Shown piece by piece: positions 54,227-64,000 of a stretch of 64,000 nt of DNA. Position 1 is the stretch's first letter, and every line of letters begins with the position of its first letter. Below the pieces are notes generated by a model that searched no databases, was not told the origin of the DNA, and saw only the letters and a program-made list of their open reading frames with translations. Source of the stretch: Laburnicola sp. R22_1 (Eukaryota; Ascomycota; Dothideomycetes; Pleosporales; Didymosphaeriaceae); NCBI GenBank assembly GCA_014281115.1, contig JACONQ010000004.1, positions 248,001-312,000 on the forward strand, written 5' to 3'. Both the position numbers and the translations under genes were made by a program.

Positions 54227-56813
54227 AGACCACCAGTATTTGCGTCGAGCTGCAGCGCTCGGAAATGTAGAATCGGGGCTTCTGTTGGATATTCGAGGAG
54301 TGGCGATTCTTGCGGCCTTGCGGCGTGTGCATTCAATGTACTGTAGATTTGGGTTGCCTGTTTTTAGAACTCGGTTGCGCTTTCAGATGGGGATATGGAT
54401 GGGCCCGCTATATTACCATGCACCTGGAGCTGGGAAGGCGCTACCGACACGTACTCGGTATACCCGCACCGCATTATCGTTAATCTACATGTACTACGGA
54501 ATAGAAGAGGTCGTCGCATTGCTTACGGATTGTCTAGATGATGTTTAAATTCATGATATTTCCCATTACTTGGCCTATCATGCGTCCCCTCGGGCCTTTT
54601 CCTCCCCCTAGATCCTGAAACAGTTCGCCTACCTAAGCAGCCAGCGGCTATTCATGCGCTTCCTTTCCTCTGCGTGCCGTTGGCGTCTCCTGTGAAAATC
54701 ACCGACGGCGTGGCGGCGGGCTGATTGGATGCGCACGCACTAGGACTGGGTTGGGTTGGGCTGCCTGGTGCGCCTGGTGATGCTTATTGTTTTGTATATA
54801 TTGAGTGGGATTATGGATATATATTATATTGCGGCTAAGAATACACACGCACACTGCCGGGCCTGGCTGAGGATGGGATGGGGATCTGGATATGGCAAGG
54901 GTGTACTCAGGTAGCTAGCTAGCTAGGTGGGTGGTGGGTAGATGGGTAGGTATTGGGTCGTCGTCCGTCCGTCTTACATACGCTGCAGCGGCGATGGGTC
55001 GGGACGTCCGTATTACCTACCTGGCTACATAGCTAGGTACGTACCTACTGGTAGAGCATCGGGTGTTCTCACATGGCGTGCTATGCCGTCGGGGTGAGAT
55101 ATCTTGCCACTCGGGTGGGCGAGAATATGGACTTGGGAAGGAAGTAAGCTGAGCTGAGCTCTGCATTGTACTGCACTGCATTGTACTCGGAAGAATACGC
55201 AGACCAGTCGGTGAATTGCGTCTTGCAGAAACTCGTTAGGCGCAGCGGAGAATGAGAATGTTTCGAAGCGGCGCACCACCGTTTTGGCGACGCTACGGAC
55301 TTTGCGTGAACTGCTGCGGTGATGAAGGTAAGAAAGATATGGGATGGTTGCCGTTTGATGTTCTCTCGCGCGAAGAATAAGATAGATCTAGTGGACTAGT
55401 CGTTGTTTCTTCCGTTTTATTGTTCGCGTTTGGGGAGATTGTAAAGGGCAGTAGTGTTGTAAATGCGCGACACGCGAGCAAGGAAGGGGTGCGTTGCGAA
55501 GAGTAGTCTGACAGGCGGCTGTATGCACTCAGGTACCAGCCGATGCCCATTCGTCCGAGGCTAAGCTAGCTTTCTGCACGCACGCCGAAGCGTTCACTCA
55601 TTCACCACCACCGGGTGTCGGGCGTCTGGTATCTTATGGGCTCTTATCGATACTGATAGGCGAGAGACGACCATGCAGGGAAATTAGACACGAGCATGTG
55701 GCGCTTACACCGGGGATTCCTGTTCCAGTTCCTCTGCTTCGCACGTTCTGCACGCGGGCGGCGCGGCTGGGCCAGAAAAGCAAACTCTTTGAAGGAGGGC
55801 GGGCGGGCGGCTACAGGAACGTACACACTGACTTCGTTTGGGTTGGTTCATGACTTCATAGGTAATCTCGCGCTCTTGATGCCCAGGCTTAGCAGAGAGC
55901 GCGGAATGTCACAATTTCTCTCCGTCGGACATGGCAAGGCTGATCACAGCCGCCTGCTGGATTGCGATGAGTCGCAAAACTGGGTCGGTGATGCAATGGA
56001 CGTCGATGAATGGGCGCTTTGGGGCCATGGAGATTACGATCATAGACGCACTGTGGGCGTGCCACGGGTACGGGCTGGGGTAACGGCGATCTCCTCGCGG
56101 CGGCGATCATCTATTGTCGGCGTGTATTGGAACTCCGACTATGTGATTCAGCTGCAAGTTGCTGCGTTGCGGGCAAGACGTGTTTGTCCTCGTCGTGGTG
56201 GCACACAAGATGCGCCGGAGAGAACTCCCGTGAGAAACCTCGCGCAGCTACATCGTCAAAAACCATCACTGTGCAGGAAGCAACTGCAAGGCTGCATGCC
56301 TGACGGTACGTATGCCTGACGCAGGTTCCCTTGGCGATCCCTTACCGACATGTTTCAGAACGCTGTTTGCGCCCTAGCCCAGCGCAATCCTGGTCCTCGA
56401 GGATGCCCATCCCGGCCCCTAGCCTATTCGGGTTTCAGCTCTTAAAACCAAGAGCATTCCTTCATCTCCTTGGATCGGACTCGGTATCGTGAGAGCTTTC
56501 CCTTCTTTTCTACCCGTCCACTCCCTTCGTTTTGTCGCTCCCTTTGCCCTTGCGGTGCACTGTCATTCCTTTTTTGCCATCGCATTTTCACTCGCTACCC
56601 GCTGTCCGGCTCTGCGTGCTGGACTGTACACTCCTTTTCGTGTATACTGTATCTGAAGGAAGGAAAGAGTCCTGGTGGCTGAACGATTGAACCAACCGAC
56701 ACCAAATTCATCACCCAAACCCCATTGCATCGCATCGTTACAATATTTTACGCATCGCATCCAATCTCTACTCGCACCATTTCCGCGCGAGGTTTAACCG
56801 CACGCTTTCAACC
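54227..56813. other. 2.6-kb intergenic region; no supported gene
   Basis: It contains a (CTAG)n-like run near 54912-54926, a GTAC-rich patch near 55020-55050 and pyrimidine-rich sequence near 56490-56600, which may be the promoter of the DUF1996 gene. A 207-codon ORF at 55696-56319 has arginine-rich, motif-free composition and I do not support it. Confidence 0.5.
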
Positions 56814-58802
56814 ATGAAGACCTTCACAAGCCTCTCCGCGGCTGCCGCCATTCTTTCTGGAACCGCGGATGCCTTCTGGCGCATGGAATGCCACACGCGC
56901 TCTGGTCTTGCGCGTATTGACCCTATTGTTACGCCGGGAAAGATTTCTACCCATGCGCACGCCATCCACGGCGGAGGCAGTAAGTGAACACAATCCACTT
57001 TCTATTCAGACCCACTGCAACGGGACGGGAAGTTGCGACGAACACTTCCAGGATCCAAGAGCTGTCATTTCTCAGGGGCAACAGCCATGGTGGTTGGGGA
57101 CAATACAGTTGGTGTTTCACATCTGCGAACCGTTGTGCTGATCCTTGTAACAGATTTTGGCCTGGATTCGAGCTACGAAGACCTCAGGGCTTCGGAATGC
57201 ACGTCGTGCCGGGCGACCGATGACAAGTCGGCCTACTGGTGAGTCGAAATGTTTGCTATCGGGATAGTTCAACGTAATTAACGCTGTCCAGGACACCGGC
57301 TATGTATTTCCAGCATGAAAACGGCACAACCCAGCTCGTCAGGCAGGTTGGCGGTATGCTTGCGTACTACCTCCTCTTCGCGAACGAGGGTGAGAAAATC
57401 GAAACTTTCCCCGAAGGCTTCCGCATGCTCGCCGGCGACATGAACATGCGAAACTTCAGTGGCCCTGTTCCGGATCCGGAGAAGTCTCTTTGGACTGATG
57501 AGGACAGGTCTCAGCCTCTTCTTGCTCAAAAGGCGATTGGAATGAACTGCTTGAACTACAAGAAAGATCCTGAACCGTCCATGTACCGCCACTTCCTCCC
57601 AGACAGGCAGTACATGGATGACAACTGCGTGGATGGTATCCGTGCCGAAAGTAAGCGATCTAGTCACGTGCCAGCCAACTGCCATTAACAAAATTCCAGT
57701 CTTCTTCCCTTCGTGCTGGAACGGAGAGCTTGATTCGGATGACCACAAGTCTCACGTTGCGTACCCAAGTCTCGTCAATGGTGGAACATGCCCCGAAGGC
57801 TTCGAGAAGCGTATCCCCTCGCTCTTCTTCGAGACCATTTGGGACACTCATCAGTTCCAGGGCATGCCAGGCACCTACATGTTTGCCAACGGTGACCCCA
57901 CTGGCTACGGCTACCACGGTGACTTCCTGAACGGCTGGTCGACGGAAATCCTTGGAAACGCTATCGAGCAGTGCACCAACCCCTCCGGTCTTCTTTCCGA
58001 CTGCCCCGTATTCGAGCTCCAGACCGAGGAAGAGGGCGGAAAGTGCAAGTTGAAGATGCCCGAAGAGCTTGCCGAGGACAACTGTGAGGGTCCTGCTGAC
58101 GGACTCTGCGGTAACGTCCCTGTCCAAGTCGGCCCTGAATATGCCACTGGTCTCTTGCAGCCCGGAGAGACAGGATCGGCCACCCTGGCGCCTACTAGCA
58201 TCGCGTATAGCGAAATCTCCGTTGTGCCAACGCTCTCGTACACGACTGCGGCAAGTGCTGTCACTGATCAGTTCGGTGGTGGCATCTCTGTCCTTCGCGA
58301 TGGTCAGAAGAACGGACTTCCCACCGAGGCCACTCCCGAGCCCGTTCCTCAGGACGGCCAAGGACCTGAGGTCCCTGCCGACGGCGCCGAATCTCCAGCT
58401 ATTGCCGCGCCCACACCCGAGCCTGTTCCCCAGGACGGCCAGCAACCCGATCTCCCTGCCGACGCTTCGCCCACGCCCGCCCCTGTGGTCAGCGGTTCTG
58501 TGCCAGAGCTACCCGCTGGAGAAGCACCGTCGTACAATATCATCTCTACGTCCGTCTACACCAGTGCTGGTACCGTCTACCAAGTTGCCATCCAGGAAAT
58601 TCAGGTCACCGTTACCGTCCCAGCACCTGCATCTGGTGCTGAAACGCCCGTGGCCGAGGCGCCTGTCGCTGAAGCACCTGTTGCCGGCGCACCCGATGCC
58701 TCTTTGCCCGTCGAGGAAGCACCTGTGCAAAGGCACCGCCGCCACGCGCACCACAAGCACAGGCGGGATCGCGAGCACGGCCTTCTCGGTCGCCACTACT
58801 AG
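56814..58802 (+). CDS. secreted DUF1996-domain protein with Pro/Ala-rich C-terminus
   Basis: Exons 56814-56979, 57154-57238, 57292-57650 and 57700-58802 give 570 residues. The signal peptide is MKTFTSLSAAAAILSGTADA. The DUF1996 domain (about 22-290) has FWRMECHTRSGLARIDPIV, THAHAIHGG, YEDLRASECTSC, DKSAYWTPAMYFQ, FFPSCWNG and HSHVAYP-type motifs, ending with DFLNGWSTE. Its role is unknown; members are secreted or wall-bound in fungi. Beyond 400 come repeats PEPVPQDGQ, then EAPVAEAPVA, and a strongly basic His/Arg tail (RHRRHAHHKHRRDREHGLLG). Introns are 174, 53 and 49 nt; the first is unusually long for this window. Reading into it would break the motif GGG-NFGLDSSY. Confidence 0.93.
58315..58470 (+). 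repeat. imperfect repeats encoding PEPVPQDGQ
   Basis: Two copies of a segment encoding PEPVPQDGQ with flanking Pro/Ala sequence occur about 96 nt apart inside the DUF1996 gene. They form a repetitive linker. Confidence 0.7.
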
Positions 58803-60131
58803 ACGCGACCTAGTCACAGCAGCTTGCATGGTCAACGGCGTTGATGAGCATTATTCCCTTCCAGCATCATATACTCACCTCTTTGGCTGCTGGGCCCCAC
58901 GCCCAAGTACATACACAGACAGGAGGTGGCGACGATTGGGTTCCCCAGTCCTGTGAATACGTTTTGGGTATGAATTTTGCTGTCTGTCTGTCGGGCGGCG
59001 AAAATCCGGATACCACCTTTGCTTTTTGCCTGCGCCATTTTTACCATTCTTGAGCTTGACGTCGCGTTTTGATTGGCTGTGCCGGAGACGTTTTTGACTG
59101 TTCTTGCTGTCTTTTTTTCTTTTTTCTTTTTCTGATAGGGAGTGGTGGAGGGAAAAACTATCACCGTACCGTATACACTGTTGCTTTGGCGTGTTGACGT
59201 TGCTTTTGCATGAAACATGAATGAGATACCCTTTATGAGATTTGGCTTGTGCGATGTGAGGATGATGATGCAGGTGCCAAGTGGTGAGTTGGTGTTGGTG
59301 TAGGGTGTTGACGTAGCGACGGCTGAGTCAGCGACACCGCCAGTCGCTTAGTTCTTCGCTCTGCCCGATCCCCTCACACGTTGGCCTCTCCTACATCAAT
59401 CACCACGTCGCACGTTTGCTTTGACTGCTTGTAATCGCTTCATTCACAGCTTTCCCTCACAGCGTTTTACCGCGTACCGAAAGATTTGCGATGATTTTCT
59501 CTCGATTGCTTCATTAAACAAACTGTGCTGGGAGCGCAGCGGCCGCGCGTTGAGGCCAATGGTGCACTGTTTGGTGCCTGTTAACCCCTGTCGTCGCCCT
59601 GCAGCTACCTGGCTTACTGTAGTTGCGCCCTTCCCTCCTCTGGAAATATAACGAATTCGTCACAGTTCCAAGCGGTATATAGTGATAGAGCTTGCTGCAT
59701 TGGTTAGTCGCGTTATACTTCCAGGGCGGACCACAGCAAGCGTATGTGTCATTGGCTGCTTAGCAACACCTGCTGCCTAAAAACATGCGCAGCCTTGCAA
59801 ACTGGAGCTGAAAGAACAGAGTATGAGGCAGTAGATTGGACAAGCTGGTGAATGGATAGCCTCACCGGCTGGGCGGGCGGGAGTTTGTCAAGGCGATTGC
59901 ATGTGCTGACGCCAGGTGTGTCTGCCTACAAGCGAGGCTAGGTTTCATACATAAGGTCCTCATTGCCTCGCGGTGTTCCTCGTCACTGATTTTCGAGGTA
60001 AGCTTGACGCTCACTCCTATTTGTATCTGTCTTATTAGGGTTTTATCATTAGATTCTTCTATCGACTCTAGCAACGTACGGGGCACGTCGAAAACAGCAT
60101 CCAGCATCGGTCAGTGCCCGGTCTATCCACC
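58803..60131. other. intergenic between two plus-strand genes
   Basis: About 1.3 kb with a T-rich tract near 59110-59135. No gene. It holds the terminator region of the DUF1996 gene and the promoter of the AAA ATPase. Confidence 0.5.
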
Positions 60132-61907
60132 ATGGATTTCTCACGACTGCACAACCTGAAGTTCGAGTTCGCCTCCGCCAACGCAACCTTGCCCAGCCTA
60201 CCTTCAACGCTCCTCGATGCTCTGATTCCAGGCTACGGGATCTTTTCCCAGGTCGTCTTTCGCCTGCTCGGTTTCGATATCGGTCTCGTTGTCTCAGGAT
60301 GCCTGGTCGTATTCGGTCTATCAAAAGGTGCGCAGTATGCTTACTATCGGGTATATGGACTCTTTTCCAGCTACTTCATGTCGTCGGTCGAAATCGAGGA
60401 CGATGACCAGTTGTTCAATCAGGTCATGGAGTGGATTGCCCAGCAACACATGACGCAGAAGAGCCGGGATCTCAAAGCCAGAACGAAGTGGGTGAGCGCA
60501 TACGAGGACAGCGATGAGGAACAGAATGCGGAGGATGACGATGTACTCGATGAGTCTGGCATCTTCAACTTTGAGAAGTGGGCGAGCAATATCCCGCCGC
60601 GGTACGAGCCCAACTATGGCAGCGACAAGTTTTGGTACCAGGGCAGGATGTTCACATTCGCGCGTGAAAAGAAAGAGAAGCCGCGCAGTGCCTGGGATAG
60701 TTCGGATAAACAGTACTTGGTGATCAGCTGTGTGGGGAGGAGAACGGAGCCGATCAAGGAGCTGCTCAATTATGTCAAAAGATGGACACTTACAAAGGAG
60801 AACAAGATGACAAGCGTGTATCGGCCGGCGCCGAAAGAGGAGCGATCGGATTGTGCGTGGGATAGGCAGTCTTGCCGTCCTTCGCGACCCATGAGCACAG
60901 TCTCGCTGGATCAGCAGCAAAAGGCTAAGATCGTCATGGACATCAACGAGTATCTTCACCCTGCTAGTGCAAGATGGTATGCCGCGAGAGGCATTCCTTA
61001 CCGCAGGGGTTATATGTTCCATGGCCCTCCTGGGACAGGAAAGACGTCGCTCTCATTCGCACTCGCCGGTATCTTCGGGCTCGACATCTACTGCATTTCG
61101 CTCATGGAAGTCGGCCTCACCGAATCCGACCTAAACAAACTCTTCACCACACTCCCACGCCGTTGCATCGTCCTCCTCGAAGACATCGATTCCGCCGGGC
61201 TACGCCGCGCTGACGATCCGGTTCCCCCCTCAGACAGCTGCGACGCAAGCAGTGACGGGTCACTCTCCGAGGATGTTGTCAAAGTCTCAAAGCCGGGTGC
61301 GTTGCCCAAGCCGCCAGGCGTGCAACAACAAGTCACAGGCTTTAAATCGCTCATCTCGCTCTCTGGACTCCTAAACACTATCGATGGGGCTGCATCGCAT
61401 GAAGGCAGAGTGCTCATCATGACGACGAATCACCCCGAGAAACTTGACCCCGCACTCATCCGACCCGGTCGCGTAGACTTACAAGTCCAGTTCACGCTCG
61501 CCACGCACTCCCAAACGCGAGACATCTTCAAACGCATGTACAGCACAGAGCGGGATCCCCAGCCCGCCACCACCACCACCTCCTCTTCTCCCTCAACCTC
61601 CCCGCCAAAATCCAACCCCAAATCCACAGCTACTAAATATTTCACCAGCAAGCGCGAAGACGACGAATTCCTTGAGCTGCTTGCGCGCGAGCCTGTACTC
61701 GATTTCGTGGAGCCAGAGAAGCTGGATGCCATGGCTGAAGATTTTGCAGATGCGATTCCTGAGGCTATGTTTAGTCCGGCAGAGATTCAGGGGTTTCTTT
61801 TGACGAGGAAGAAGGAGCCGAGGAGGGCGTTGGAGGAGGTACGGGCGTGGAGAGACGAGCGGTTGGAGGGGAAAAGGAAGAGTGGGAAGGGGGTGGTTGT
61901 ACAATGA
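60132..61907 (+). CDS. BCS1-like AAA ATPase
   Basis: An intronless frame of 591 residues from ATG 60132 (MDFSRLHNLKFEF). A membrane-spanning stretch lies near 55-75 (IGLVVSGCLVVFGLS), then the BCS1 N-terminal domain (DKFWYQGRMFTFAREKKEK; YLVISCVGRRTEPIKEL). The AAA module has Walker A GPPGTGKT (298-305), Walker B CIVLLEDIDSAG and GRVLIMTTNHPEKLDPALIRPGRVD with the arginine finger. BCS1 itself translocates the folded Rieske protein across the mitochondrial inner membrane; fungi have many BCS1-like paralogues of unknown role, and this one has a long Ser/Pro insert between Walker B and the second half, and a longer N-terminus. So I call it a paralogue, not BCS1. An in-frame GTG at 60114 is not a usual start. 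Confidence 0.92.
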   Translation: MDFSRLHNLKFEFASANATLPSLPSTLLDALIPGYGIFSQVVFRLLGFDIGLVVSGCLVVFGLSKGAQYAYYRVYGLFSSYFMSSVEIEDDDQLFNQVMEWIAQQHMTQKSRDLKARTKWVSAYEDSDEEQNAEDDDVLDESGIFNFEKWASNIPPRYEPNYGSDKFWYQGRMFTFAREKKEKPRSAWDSSDKQYLVISCVGRRTEPIKELLNYVKRWTLTKENKMTSVYRPAPKEERSDCAWDRQSCRPSRPMSTVSLDQQQKAKIVMDINEYLHPASARWYAARGIPYRRGYMFHGPPGTGKTSLSFALAGIFGLDIYCISLMEVGLTESDLNKLFTTLPRRCIVLLEDIDSAGLRRADDPVPPSDSCDASSDGSLSEDVVKVSKPGALPKPPGVQQQVTGFKSLISLSGLLNTIDGAASHEGRVLIMTTNHPEKLDPALIRPGRVDLQVQFTLATHSQTRDIFKRMYSTERDPQPATTTTSSSPSTSPPKSNPKSTATKYFTSKREDDEFLELLAREPVLDFVEPEKLDAMAEDFADAIPEAMFSPAEIQGFLLTRKKEPRRALEEVRAWRDERLEGKRKSGKGVVVQ

Positions 61908-63457
61908 GAGAGGTTCTTGACGGATTTGTAGACATAGTGAATTGAATGTGGATTGTGTGATTCGTGGAAGAGCGCACTCAGGCATATATCTGTATGACAA
62001 TTGTGTTTTGTTGATAAAGTGCAAGAGCGCACCTCCGAATCGCGAATCATTGCACAGTCATGTGACCTCAACACCTGGGCACATGGGCAGCTGTGTGTCT
62101 GTCATCTGTCAAGCAAGCGCTGCTGTCATGCTCGGGAGTCGGCCGATAACCATCCCCCGTCGATATCTCCGAAGCGTATACAGCGGTACAGTACCTGCAT
62201 GTGCGTTTCAGAAGCGCCCGCCTGAATGTCCGTTAATTATCTTATTTAGCCTTTGGCCAAACAGGGAGTTGCTGACAGCTCAAACGCGTCCGTTCCATGC
62301 CTGCGACTTCTTTTATCGATTTTTTCTAAATATGGCGTGTGTGTTGTGTGCTGTCAGATGTCTGAGTACTCTGGATGCGGCGTCGAGACATGCTCGTGCA
62401 GGAAAGGCGGTACGTTGTCCAATTATGGCGCGCTGTGCTCGAGGTGCGACGAATGCGGAGTTCGGCTGCCCATTACTCGGTCTGTGGTTCTCACTTGCAT
62501 CCAAGCGCAGATTTGGAACGCCGCAACTCCGCATCTTCACAGACTTCACGTACATACAGAAGGAGGCGGTGCAATTCGTACCGTGCAGGTGGGCGTTCGC
62601 CGAGCGCCCGCTTGAAACGTGAGCTCGTGTTCAGCCTTTGCCTTCTTGGCGACAAAAACTCTTCCTCTCGTCCTGCTTCGTTGGAAGCAGCTGCTGGCTC
62701 GCATGAAAGGTCGATTGGGGCTATACAATCACAGTGTCTGCCTTTTACAAGGAGAAATGAGACGGAGACCCCATGGCGCTGACGGGTCCGTCGTGCACGC
62801 ACGGCACAGCTGGAGCACCCAGTTCAGCCGCGGCGCAGGGATTCGACCGCCATAGTGTACCGAAAGCTTCTAGCCGGTCCGCAGAGGCCGACAGCCGTCC
62901 CTTTTCGTACATCATCTAAGCCCCTGGCGAATGAGCTTCAGCGCCAGACGAGATGCCGGCGCCACGGCTAGTTTCGAAACTGGGCTGGCCGTCCAAGAGC
63001 CGCTACCTGGATGTGAGCGTAATAAGAGATGGCGATCCCGCAAACTATACCGATTACGCCCTCCACACGTTTCCCTGTGTTGGGTTAATCGTCCTTTCGT
63101 TTGGTTGTTGAATTCGAGGTTTTCGAGGTTTTCAGGAGCGAGCGGGTACTTGCATACGACATCTAGAATCCCAAGATCCGTAATACCTAGTTGCTTTCGA
63201 TTCGAGGGTCCTGGACGGCTTGCCTGTGTGTTTGGGAGGTGTCGACAATTTGCATCGCGAATCGCATACGAGTTCTCAGCCACTCTCTTTCGTACAATTG
63301 AGTTGAGCATTTACCCACACCTTTTCTATTATTGGGTCCACAGCCGGTCATCCCTTCGCTTCGCAGATTAAGTCTTCCGGAACCGTGTCCTTGCTCGCAT
63401 CGAGGCTTAATTCCGACTTCTTCGAGACCTCTGAGCCTTCGACCGCAACACCTCACG
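61908..63457. other. intergenic between AAA ATPase and S41-like gene
   Basis: About 1.5 kb. Overlapping ORFs on both strands (62253-62802) have mixed, Cys/Arg-rich compositions without motifs. No gene is supported. Confidence 0.5.
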
Positions 63458-64000
63458 ATGAGGTCCGTAGCAGCGCTGTCGGCGCTTTTGGCCGTTACTT
63501 CGGCACAAATAGAGACTTTCTCATTTGGTACGAGTGCCACAGCCGATACTAATCAGCCTACCTCCACAGGGTCTACTTCTGGCCCAATTGAGACGGGGGA
63601 AGCATGTGGACAGATCGCGGACCTTGTCAGGCGGACCAGCTTGATAGACGCAGAGGTAAGCCACGCCTAGCTCGGGAAGGGAGAGGTAGAGTGGGCACAG
63701 AATTGACAACCTACAGCTGGCGTATGCATGCCTGAAATCAGTACCTATCGATACCGACGCCGCATCGGATTCATTGAAGTCCTTAAAGAATATGGTCGAA
63801 TTTCAGTCAACGTTATCATACTTGAAGAATCCTCCAAAGGGATACGGGGACGAAGCTGTGGATATCCAGGGCGGATTGGATGACATCGCCGACAAGGTCT
63901 CTAATGGGGATTACGATAACGAGTACGATTTCGAGAACGATATCGCGAGCTTGTTGGCCAAGGCGCACGACGGCCATCTGACATTTTCGGGGATGGCGTA
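63458..64000 (+). CDS. S41-peptidase-like secreted protein, 5' part (truncated by window)
   Basis: Exon 1 is 63458-63655 and exon 2 runs from 63717 past the window edge; the frame is open to the end. The signal peptide is MRSVAALSALLAVTSAQ, followed by a Thr/Ser/Gly linker and CGQIADLVRRTSLIDAE-LAYACLKSVPIDTDAASDSL. The stretch SLLAKAHDGHLTFSG at the cut is the family's landmark, with the catalytic domain expected beyond the edge. Fungal S41-family proteins of this type are secreted; some are linked to peptide-precursor processing. The intron is 61 nt. The catalytic Ser and Lys cannot be checked here. Confidence 0.75.

Noticed and set aside
55696..56319. 207-codon plus ORF with a hydrophobic start
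   Set aside because: Arg-rich without any known motif, no splice partners and no coding-like composition; left out as a gene.
1..64000. Biosynthetic gene cluster, viral insertion or bacterial-type operon
   Set aside because: No PKS, NRPS, terpene or viral hallmark genes; genes are spaced and individually spliced. The metabolic genes present belong to different pathways.

Overview
The window looks like nuclear DNA of a filamentous ascomycete, most likely Dothideomycetes/Pleosporales. Genes are separate and monocistronic. They are split by short introns (about 47-110 nt, nearly all GT-AG, often with a CTAAC/CTGAC-like branch site). The protein families are fungal: tannase/feruloyl esterase, Egh16-like, DUF1996, Pth11-type rhodopsin-domain protein, CorA-like giant protein, NCS1 permease. 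AT-rich blocks hold repeats and stop codons of the kind left by repeat-induced point mutation (RIP). I could not run searches, so names rest on motifs I can read and exon models on splice sites and reading frame.

Layout. 0-1.7 kb: G-rich low-complexity DNA with one doubtful ORF. 1.7-3.4 kb: secreted tannase-family esterase. 3.7-4.3 kb: a MITE-like inverted-repeat element and transposon termini. 4.9-8.0 kb: a conserved fungal protein of unknown function and GTP cyclohydrolase I. 9.9-13.6 kb: a CTK1-type CDK with a long RS/RD-rich N-terminus, divergent from GTP cyclohydrolase across a 1.9-kb spacer. 16.9-18.2 kb: a disordered Ser/Pro-rich protein. 21.1-23.3 kb: acetoacetyl-CoA synthetase. 23.3-25.7 kb: a repeat island with minisatellite blocks and a decayed transposase tail. 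25.8-27.4 kb: AP-1 clathrin adaptor mu subunit with a GC-AG intron. 28.0-28.8 kb: GPI-anchored wall protein. 29.8-31.7 kb: NCS1 permease. 32.4-34.2 kb: degenerate AMP-binding-fold membrane protein, head-to-head with nucleoporin POM34 (34.6-35.5 kb). 35.9-36.5 kb: small DUF4748 protein with two tiny exons. 37.1-37.8 kb: Egh16-like gene broken by an in-frame TGA. 38.2-38.8 kb: Rossmann-fold protein. 39.6-45.2 kb: 1749-residue CorA-type protein. 45.8-47.1 kb: rhodopsin-domain membrane protein. 47.4-48.6 kb: disrupted F-box locus. 49.6-51.5 kb: aromatic-type aminotransferase. 52.2-54.2 kb: LCCL-domain membrane protein. 56.8-58.8 kb: secreted DUF1996 protein. 60.1-61.9 kb: BCS1-like AAA ATPase. 63.5 kb to the edge: S41-peptidase-like protein, cut by the window.

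The genes do not form one pathway and I see no biosynthetic cluster. It is a mixed core-genome stretch (folate/pterin synthesis, transcription elongation kinase, vesicle coat, nuclear pore, amino-acid and acetoacetate metabolism) interspersed with secreted or membrane accessory genes, two of them apparently decaying, and two repeat islands. The most interesting items are the giant CorA fusion, the AMP-binding protein without its ATP-binding P-loop, the GC-AG intron and micro-exons, the two broken genes, and the paired repeat islands at 4 kb and 24 kb. No tRNA, rRNA or CRISPR array was recognised.
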